Shown here piece by piece: positions 55,306 to 64,000 of a stretch of DNA of 64,000 nucleotides. The notes beneath the pieces were generated by a model. The model made no database searches. It was not told where the DNA came from and worked only from the letters and a program-made list of their open reading frames with translations. The translations under genes and the position numbers were made by a program. Numbering within the stretch: position 1 is the stretch's first letter; each line of letters starts with the position of its first letter. This DNA is from Amphibalanus amphitrite (taxonomy: Eukaryota; Arthropoda; Thecostraca; Balanomorpha; Balanidae), in contig NW_024881998.1 in the NCBI RefSeq assembly GCF_019059575.1, forward strand, positions 310,001 to 374,000, in the 5' to 3' direction.

Positions 55306-56775
55306 AGATTTTTAAAGGTGGTAATTCAAAGCAGCCCGAGAATTACCGTCCAATATCCCTTACTTGCATCTGCTGTAAATTGATGGAGCGCATTTTAACT
55401 TGTGCAATCACAACTTATTTAGAAGAAACAAACCTATTTTCGCGGTTTCAGTTTGGATTCCGAAAGCACTTATCGTGTGAGTCACAATTAATAATGTTGT
55501 GTCAAGATACTTTCTCGTCACTTGACCAAAAACATAGTGTAGATCTTGCATTTATCGACTTCAGCAAGGCTTTTGACAAAGTGTCACATTACCACCTCTT
55601 AAAGAAGCTTGAAACGTACAAGTTAGATAAAAAAGTAATTGATTGGATTAAAGCATTCCTATGTAACAGAAAACAAAGTGTTGTGTTAGATAATTGCCAT
55701 TCTGACGAGATACAGGTAACGTCAGGAGTTCCGCAGGGAAGTGTACTCGGGCCAATTTTGTTTCTCTTATATATAAATGACTTGCCTGATAGAATTGATT
55801 GCTCGATACGCATGTACGCTGATGATGTTGTACTATACACAGATGTTGTAAGTAACATAGACTCTACTCATAAGTTGCAGACAAACCTAGATGCATTATT
55901 GCAATGGTGTAAGGATTGGAAAATGTCAGTAAATGTAAATAAATGTGCTATAATGAGAATGTCAAGAAACAAGCGTGCGGCAGTCCCAAAGTACTTTTTC
56001 AATAACTCAGCAATTCCAGTAGTAGAAGAGTTCAAATACTTAGGAGTGTTCATTTCGAATACTTGTAGCTGGCAAAGACATATACAGTATGTGGCTAGTA
56101 GAGGTAACCAAATGTTAAGATTTGTGAAAAGAAATTTTAAAGGCTGTCCACAAGTAGTAAAAGAAACAGTGTATACATCTTTAGTTAGGCCATTAATAGA
56201 ATATGCAAGTTGTGTTTGGGATCCCAACGCAGAAGGAATGAAACACAATTTAGAGATGATACAGAGGCGTGCAGCTCGTTTTACCTTGAACGATTACAGT
56301 AGGGATAGCAGCGTCACAGATATGTTGTCATCAATTGGCTGGGACACGCTGGAAGCACGACGCAAAGTTGCCAGATTGTGTTTTTTGTTCAAATTGTACC
56401 ATGGCGAGAGTAGACATGACACTGATAATATTATTCTTAGGCCTAACTACATAGGGAGGAACGATCATCCCAAAAAGATAAGGCGGATACAATCGCGACT
56501 ACTATCATACCACAATTCGTTCTTTCCTAAAACTATCCGAGAATGGAACCAACTTGATGTAAATTTAGCCGCAATAGAGACGCTTTCTGACTTCAAAGCG
56601 ATGTTGTAATGTGTGTACTTGTAGTGTATAATGTTGTGTTCGATGTGTATTTGAAAGAGGAGACTCATGCTACGACCAATCCAGACGAATCGAATTTAGT
56701 ACGATTCGCCGACCATCACCAGGACCTACCAATGGTATTTGTGATGTTTTTCTATGAATACAAATGAATACAAAT
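55306..56775 (+). mobile_element. 5'-truncated LINE with reverse transcriptase
   Basis: AT-rich element inside the GC-rich intron. It begins abruptly in the reverse-transcriptase domain and ends in two tandem GAATACAAAT units. TTAGAT is found at both ends (55299-55309 region and 56774-56780), a possible short target duplication. The termini and domain type fit a jockey/CR1-group non-LTR retrotransposon; the endonuclease and ORF1 are missing through 5' truncation. Confidence 0.85.
55308..56609 (+). pseudogene. Reverse transcriptase ORF2 fragment (non-LTR)
   Basis: Uninterrupted 433-codon frame ending in TAA. Order of motifs: PENYRPISLTCICCKLMERI, then FGFRKHLSCESQL, DLAFIDFSKAFDKVSHYHLL, VTSGVPQGSVLGPILFLLYI, and the catalytic box MYADDVVLY near 55813, followed by the thumb (EFKYLGVFISNT) and the C-terminal region (LVRPLIEYASCVWDP, IQRRAARFTLNDYSR). 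The catalytic Asp pair is intact and there are no stops, so the copy is young, but it lacks its own start and the upstream endonuclease, making it a dead-on-arrival insertion. Confidence 0.9.
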
Positions 56776-59700
56776 TAGATCCTCACGTTACCCTTGCCGC
56801 TCGTCCCCCGCCGCCTCTCATTTTCGCCGCTGGCCCGCAGCTGGCCCTGTCTTCTCATCCTGTCCGCCTATTTACGACCGGTGCCGAGCGCCGGTAAAAG
56901 CTTTCTCCTCCCGTCGATTTTATGTAAAGCATTCGTCAGCGCCGGTGCTCCTCTCCATCTGCCGCTAACTGAATCGGAACACCAGCCGGCTCGCCGGCAA
57001 GTTTATCAGAGTTTGCATATCGGAGCAGCGGCGCGCCGAGATCTGGCGCAGCGACGGTCGCGGCGCCGTGTGCCGAACTTGGCGCGGTGGTCGCCGGCCG
57101 TGACGCGCGGCGCACGCTCCACTGCGCCGGCGAGCGTCGAACCGCGGCGCTCGGTGGCGCAGCCTCGCGCCGCTGCACCGCGGAGGGTTCACCGCGGTGG
57201 GAAACAGCTCCACCGAGCTGCTGGCCGCGGATCAGGTGCCGCCGGAACTTCTCAGCATGTTTTTGAAAGTGTGCTCATTTTAGGGCAAATCTATATTGTA
57301 TCTAAATGTTAAAAGTTATGCTCCTTATCATAATTCAACCGACAGACACGTGTAGCTTTAGCAGAGCTTTAGCAGCGGATAAAAGTGGTTCGCGTCTTAG
57401 TATGTTTATTCGTCTGAAGTCGTGTAAACTTGCGAGGAAGTTCGGGCCCACTTGGCTGAGCTGGCGTGTTTAGCCTCCGAGTGCCGCTTAAGTGAGCGTT
57501 GTTTTGTCATGGCCTCGGTCAGATTAGATAGCTCGATCGCGATTACGGCCTCTTGTTTTCACAAGCGGATTAATGTTTACTGTTCTGTCGTTATCACATA
57601 ATGTAATCACTTTACATCTTGTAAGCGGCTAAGCCTTACCGACATTATTTGATATAAAATCCCTCTCAGCATTCGGCTTAACTGCACCGCAGGCTTAACC
57701 GGCGCCTAGGATTGACGTCCATTTTTGGAGCTCGTTTTCCTGATTGCTGCAGTCATAGGTCTCCAACTGCTGTGTAGATTCTGCTTGAGCTTTGAATATT
57801 TAATAAGCCGGCGCTCGTCGTTGGGCACTTGGCGTAGCTGTATAGCGGGGAAGACGCTGAGACGTATAATACCGTGCCTGGTCGGGAGCGACGCTTCTCT
57901 GCTGGCCGGCGGCGAGGGCCAGGTCGGTCCGATAGCCGAGAACCCGATGATGGTTATGGTACCGGCGGCAATGTGATGGGGCGTTTTTCAGCTGTGGATA
58001 TAAACAGCGAGTGTGGTTTGTTGATGTAGCCCTGACTGGACCGTGTGGCGGTGGGAGGCGGAGCCAGTCGGCCGGGGTGTCGCTCTGTCCCGGCGACCCG
58101 CGACGCTGCTCTGCCGGGCTGTCGTGACGCTCGTGACGGCGCCGGCGGCGTGACGGGCCGTCACGTCACATCGTCACTCTCCAGTCTCCACTGCCGGTCG
58201 CCGGTACCGCTCGGCTGTAATCGGTCTGACGGACTCGGCGCGCGGTGCAAAGTGCGCCGCTCGGCGGGTGGTTTTTATCAGCTCGAGGTGTCAACGCGTG
58301 GCGGCCCACGGTATACACCCTACAGACTGTCAGTGCAGACCGGGCACGCTCCGAATCGGCATTGATCGCTACCCGAGCTGCCGACGGCTGCTCATAAACC
58401 AGTGGACTTGCCGTAACGATCAGCCGCCGAGCGTGGTGCAGCCGCCACCTCAGCTCAAGCTACATGTCGGGACTGATGATTTAATTGCACTAATGAGAAC
58501 GACTTTATGAATTAATTGGGTAAAGGGTATGACTAAATAGTTCAATAATGATTGCGAATTACCAAAAGAGCACATCTATGGTAAAATGTCGTCACCTTTA
58601 GAGGACAATGTGTGCGGCTGCTTTCCCGGCACAATTACTTTTTTTCTGGGCCTCAGCTGGCCCCGTATACATGTTCCATTATATCGTAAGGCGATGGTTA
58701 TCTACATTACGTGGAAATGTGGCACACAGATGTCGGTGTCTGTGTCTGCCGCGGACTGCTGTCCTCGACACAGCATTGTTACGGCGGCGACAAAAACACG
58801 CGCTCGTCGCCCGTCGGCGGCGCGCTGGGCCGCCGCAGCTCGTGGCTTTGTGTCGTCCACAGCTGTCACAGCCCTCTGCGGGGTATAAGACGGTGTAGCT
58901 GAGTGTGTGCCGGTGCACCGCGCACCGCGCTCACTCGCGCTCGACCAGCCGCTCGGCTTAATGATTGTCGTCGGCCCACAAACGGCCGACGTATTGCATT
59001 ATGCTGATTTATATGTCGGCGGCGGGTGCATCAGGCGGCCGAGTGGCCGGTTTTACGACGGTTTGACGGCTGCTTTCGGCTGCCGCGGGCCGGTATCAGG
59101 CGGCGAATGTCGGACCGTTTCGGAAATGGAATCAGCGCCGGCGGAGCGGGTTCGACGGGTGCCTTTGTTACGGGTTACCTTTCTTTCGTCTGAACTGCTC
59201 GCCTCCTTCCGCCAGGCCTCGTCCCTGTCACGTCCGGTTTGTCAGCACATGTCGTGCCGCTGTCACCGTATACGTCTGTCTGTGGCCGGCGGCAGCTGCT
59301 GCTGATCTCACAACTCCAACACCGTTGAGTGGCCTGTGGTTTTTGTTGTTCGTGCCATCCAGATATGATTTACTGCCCGGCCGCCGTGTCGGCCACCCAA
59401 TAAATAGCTGATTGTCGATAAGTGATGACGCCGATAGGTCGACTCGTGACACGCCGTCGGGGACCGCGGCCGCGCCTCATTGGCCCGTGCTCACCGTCTG
59501 TGGCAGCAATCAAACCAATGACGCCACGTGTGACGAAATAATGATGTCATTGACACGTCTTGATCACCGAGTGTAGACTAGGCCGCTCGTTACGGGGCAA
59601 ATAGCGGCCGCAAATCGGACGGCAATTGACACAGGCGTCAGCAGTGAACCGGCCGAATGCCGACCGGACCGATCGGAACCCCGGTTTGACGGCAGTTCGG

Positions 59701-59802
59701 GGGATTTAACGGCAGTATCGATCGACCGGTCATACCTGAGGTGGTCGGCACCGAGCAACGACACCGGCCCTGTCGAAATCCGTGCGGTGGCTCGCGCTTT
59801 CT

Positions 59803-59922
<120 letters not shown>

Positions 59923-60919
59923 AGTCTGCCATCCTCTCCCATTCTTTTTTTTTGTAAGTTCCTCGCCCCCTTCCCTCTTTTCCCGTCTCTTTTCCTTAGT
60001 CTAGTGTGGGATTGTATTTCCTCTCCCCAGTCTGTTGTGAGTGGTGCCCCCACCCCGGTCTCCAGCGTGGATTGCGGCTGGGCGTTCACCAGTCAAAGCC
60101 GACTCGAGATGGCCATAAGCCGCTCTAATGGGCTAACGGCACCATTTCGTGCTCGCAATGGCTGGATGATATTCCTTGAGCCATAATTTCCGCGACAGCG
60201 GGCCGACCGGCCGGGCGGCAAAGGTCGGCCGCGCGCGGCTCGCTCGGCCGTAAAGCACCTCTATTGACAGGTGGGATAGATGGCCGCGCTGCCGCTGCCG
60301 CTGCCGCTGTGCTGGCCCGCTGAGCGGCTGGTGCCGGTGATAGCGGGCCAGCGGAGAGCCGCTGTCAGAGGGCACCATGCGGCGCCCGCCTCACCAACGG
60401 CATGTGGGCCGCGGTGTGCTGCCTTCTTCGGCACCTATTCTGGCAATCTGAGACCGCCTTCCGGGTTTTTAAGTAGCGACTGATCTTGCCGGCTAATGGA
60501 CTTAGTAGGTGACATGCACTAAGCCTCGAGACTTTCATCCGTCATCTTCAAGCCGCCTTTTGACTTGCTTCCTGGCTAAATAACGGCTCGATCAAACTGA
60601 TGGCGTGTTCTGAGTGTCGGGCAAACAGTATTACCGCTGAGATGACGCCCTGCCTGCGCTGAACCGTGACGGAGATATGCGCAGCTCCGTGCGGCGATCA
60701 GTTCCCGGCGCGGTGTCGTCGGCCCGTGCCGCGCCTCAGGTGAGGGGACGGTATCAGCGGTCTCCTGGGAACCACCGCGACCCGCTGCTGGTTCTGATGG
60801 TAACCCCGCACGGCACCGAGTGACGACCGCCGTGTCACGGCACAGGGTAACGACCGTGACGCGTCACGGCGCCCCGTGAGCTGTCACATAGAGTGCGGTG
60901 GTCCTGGTGTGTTACTTGG

Positions 60920-62607
60920 GGCATTCCACGATAGATCGTACCAGGCCCGTCACCCTCATCTCTCAGATTTGAATGAAAATTGGTACAAGGGGTAATCATA
61001 GGCTCCAAAAACACCTGTCAAAATATCAGACTTCTCAGATCAAAACTTTTTGAGTTACATTGCATAATATTTTCTAAACTTCAGATTGTAAGGGTGAGTT
61101 TGATGAGCTATAACTCAAAAACGAGCTAAGCAAGCAACAAACGGTAAACAGCTTTGAACTAACGATGAATCAAAGATTAATACAGTATTTTTAAAATTGG
61201 AAAGAAAAGCTTAACATATTGAAAAAGTCGTAGTATTTTTTTTTTTAATTGTCTATAATGGCCCTTGGGACCAAAATTTTTGCCATTTTTATTTTTTCAA
61301 AATAAACCTCAGGTCCTTTAAAATCGACATGCAAAAAATTAGAAAGGTGTTCTTTCTATAAGTTCCTCATTTAAATGTATACAAAATGAGTTTCCGGGGG
61401 TCGGTACGACCCCAGCTCGCCGTTTCGCCTCTAATGGAGCTAGAACCTTGCGGAAAAAACGAGCATGTGCGCCGTTACAAGATGCATCGAATAATACCAC
61501 ATTTTAAGGTCTCGGGTTCATTGGTGACCCCTGAGGTCATTTCAAGTGACCCAAAATACGGGTCCGGTTTTTGATAGATAACTTCGCAACAAATGGTCGC
61601 AGAGCCGCGATTTTAGCATCTTTGTGTTTGCCTAGCTCCGGCGCGTCGAATGGTATACTGTTTGTTCTGGTGAAGTCAGCTTAAGTCGCTGACCTCGGGT
61701 CAGCACACTGCCGTGTATTTGGCTCCGCGCCCCGACCGGGCGGCCCAGCCGGCAGCCAGCCCCCGGGCATCACGTGACCGCTCGAGTCCGCGGCAAAGCC
61801 AACCAGCGCGGCGCAGGACAAACAGCGCCGCTACAGAGATGATTAACAGTCGGGTCAGGTCACGAAGCTGAGTGAATGAGATCATATTGCACATCATTCG
61901 ATTCGCAATGTCTTTCCGAGTCCATTGGTAGCTTTCCCGTCTCTCTAGCTCAATTTGATCGAGAGTTATTGACGAAAAACTCTTATGACCCTAGTGACGT
62001 ACGAATGACGTCACGAAAGATCAACAATGCAAAAGTGAGGCGAAAATGACTTCAACTGAACTTTCAGTAACCAGTGATGTCACTAGGCAGCTTTACCACA
62101 CCATTTGTAGGCTCTTTTCCGAAATCACAATTCGAGACCATTACGGTGACGCAAAATAAGTACATTTATAGAAAGAACACCTTCCTAATTTTTTGCATAC
62201 TACTTAAAAATGATCCAAAAATGTTTTTAAGTAAATAAAAATTCAAAAAAATTTGGTCCCAAAGGCATAAAAATGCAAATTAAAGAAAACTCGAGGTGTT
62301 ATATATCAAAAATAGTATATATTTCAAAGTTTTTAAAATGCATATTATTCTTTGTTTCAATGCAAGTTCAATGCAGTATAGCATTTGGCATTTGGATTAT
62401 CCGTCTTAGAGTTACAGCCCGCCAAACTTGGGGCTGCAACGCAAGATCCAAAACATGCTATACACTATAACTCAAAAACCACTCATCTGATAAGCTTGAA
62501 ATTGGTACAGGAGGATTCAGAGCCCCTGATTACCCCTTAGACCAATTATCGTTAAAATCCGAGAGATGAGGGTGTCAAATTCGAAAAAAGTGGTACGATC
62601 TACTTGC
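60920..62607. mobile_element. Foldback element with ~450-bp inverted arms, 1688 bp
   Basis: 8-bp direct repeat TTACTTGG at 60912-60919 and 62608-62615. The left arm (60920-61375) and right arm (62160-62607) are inverted copies of each other: shared blocks include TAGATCGTACCA, CACCCTCATCTCTC, AATTGGTACAAGGGGTAATC-like sequence, TTGGGACCAAAATTTTT and TTAGAAAGGTGTTCTTTCTA (the last with small indels). The centre holds a copy of the GGTACGACCCC/GGAAAAAACGAGC family and a GC-rich piece at 61690-61830. No transposase seen. It could be a non-autonomous DNA transposon of the hAT or MULE type; class uncertain. Confidence 0.75.
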
Positions 62608-63254
62608 TTACTTGGAGGCTAATGTACCGACGCAGCGTGGCGTCATAGCGACATTCGCATGTCATCGTGGACGCGTGCCCCAGTCACTCTACTCTTACCT
62701 ACTCACACCACATGTCAAACAATCCGTTCCTGCCACACGCCGCGTGTGCCATGTGGTCCCAGGGTCACGTCACGTCCCCCGTACGTCACGCCCGGCCGTG
62801 TTACGCCGCGGCTCGCGCGCGAGTGCGCCCCGGGGACGGCTGTGACGTCAGCACCGGTCGGCGGAGGTGTTGCGACACAGATAGGTATCGGGTGAGCGGC
62901 CCCGCACAGAGCCTCTTTGTTGCCGTGCTGATTGAGCTATTCACCTCTCGTTTTACAGCGGATCTGGGTTTTGTTTTACCGCATTATCGGAACAAAGCTG
63001 CATGATACATTAGCTTTATTACATGACTGGGAGTTACCTCCGTGAAATGTTTCTAATGTAGTTGCCGTTTTCCCGTGAGAGAATGCGTTGCTATAAACCT
63101 GAATGCCGTAATGTGCTGTTGACGGCAAATTGCGTCGGTGACAGACGGGCTTAATTGTGCAACGCCCAGGCCGCCGTGACGGATAATCTGCCGCGGTCGG
63201 TGGCGTGACGGCTTTCGTGGCGCGTATGGTGTCCTGTCTAGCTGAGGATGGCCA

Positions 63255-63478
63255 AGGGTTCCTGTGACCGTGCTGTGACTTTTCTGTGACCCCCCTTATA
63301 ACCGCGTTGTGACTGCCCCTGTGACCTCCCTGTGACGGTAACCGTCCTATGACTTCCTGTGACCATGCTCTGACCATCCTGTGACCGCGTTGTGACTGTG
63401 ACTGTTCTGCAGCTGTCCTGTAGGCTGTGACTGCCCTGTAGCTGTCCTGTGACCGTCCTGTGTCCACCCTGTGACCGC
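63255..63478 (+). repeat. CTGTGACC minisatellite upstream of the exon
   Basis: Irregular tandem array of CCTGTGACCG/GCTGTGACTG/CCTGTAGCTG units (9-12 bp, roughly 18 copies) ending about 160 bp before the acceptor of the second Atrophin exon. Confidence 0.8.
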
Positions 63479-63638
63479 CGACGGCCGGCGGACGCCCCCG
63501 GACACGACCAGGGGCCGCTCCGATGGCCGCCACGCACGCCATGCGGCCGGCCGGCTCGCAGGAATCCGGCCGGCACCGCGCCCCCCGCCGGCCTCTGGAA
63601 TGTTCTGACCGGATCCCTCCCCTCTCTGTGATCGCCAG

Positions 63639-63709
63639 ACTCGGTCTACATCGAGAGCAACCAGAAGGACCAGCCCTACTTCATCTGCACCATTCAGGAC
63701 TTCCGCCGG
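63639..63709 (+). CDS. Gug: Atrophin/RERE/Grunge-like protein, second coding exon (BAH)
   Basis: 71 bp, phase 1 in, phase 0 out, acceptor atcgccag and donor gtgagt. It encodes (D)SVYIESNQKDQPYF then ICTIQDFRR. V-Y-I-E-S-x(5)-P-Y-F-I-C-x-I-Q-D-F is the conserved BAH start in RERE, Atrophin and Grunge. The rest of the BAH domain and the ELM2/SANT region lie beyond the window; 63710-64000 is the next intron with nothing recognised. A different BAH protein (for example BAHCC1-like) is possible but less likely. Confidence 0.82.
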
Positions 63710-64000
63710 GTGAGTCCCCGCCGCCCCCGCCCCCGCCCCCGCGCGCCCCGAGCGGGTACTATCTCTCGGAATGACAGCACTCCACGGGGCGTGCAAAGGT
63801 CACGGCGGTGCTCACTTCACACTGGCCCCGCGCCCGGCGCGCGACTCAACCGGTAGTGGCAGCGAACGGATTGACGCAGGTTTTCTGACATTTGACCTTT
63901 GATATCGCGCTGATAGTCAGGAGGAAAATATATGGACCGTTACGTGAGGGTGGCTCGTAGTCCAACATGAAACGAGCGCGTAACGTCCCATTGTTCATGG

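Overview
The window is animal nuclear DNA: short exons joined by GT-AG introns, simple-sequence tracts, and many decayed DNA transposons and non-LTR retrotransposons. Gene content (a Dis3l2 exonuclease, a Tret1-like sugar transporter, an Atrophin/Grunge-type BAH protein) and the GC-rich coding sequence suggest an arthropod, most likely a crustacean. That placement is inference; no species can be named from the sequence alone. All three genes are on the + strand.

Layout. (1) 1-11051: the 3' part of Dis3l2, a 3'-5' exoribonuclease of the RNase II/RNB family. Fourteen coding exons can be placed, and their phases join without a break into 1088 residues; the start codon lies upstream of the window. 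(2) 13159-15488: a two-exon MFS sugar-transporter-like gene. (3) 15489-21300: intergenic, with a decayed repeat block rich in AGGTCA half-sites, a ~380-bp CT tract and an ATGT/ATGC microsatellite. (4) 21300-63709: the 5' end of an Atrophin/RERE/Grunge-like gene. Its first coding exon (21857-22070) and second (63639-63709) are separated by a 41.6-kb phase-1 intron that falls inside the BAH domain. The gene continues beyond the window.

The large intron stores transposable elements. I could set exact ends, with target-site duplications (TSDs), for two ~1.36-kb Tc1/mariner copies in the same orientation, two ~235-bp MITE copies in opposite orientation, a 3080-bp hAT-like element with a second hAT-like element nested inside it, a 4327-bp hAT-like element carrying a ~57-copy 21-bp minisatellite, and a 1688-bp foldback element. 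A 5'-truncated LINE with an open reverse-transcriptase frame and the 3' end of another LINE are also present.

The most unusual signal is in Dis3l2. At four separate exon-intron borders the edge of the exon, with its splice site, has been tandemly duplicated into the intron: four extra copies, five, one to two, and one. Several copies keep usable splice sites, and the five acceptor-side copies carry in-frame stops. This looks like a recurrent process centred on splice sites rather than a chance duplication. The second notable signal is the 4.3-kb TIR element whose interior is largely one expanded 21-bp array.
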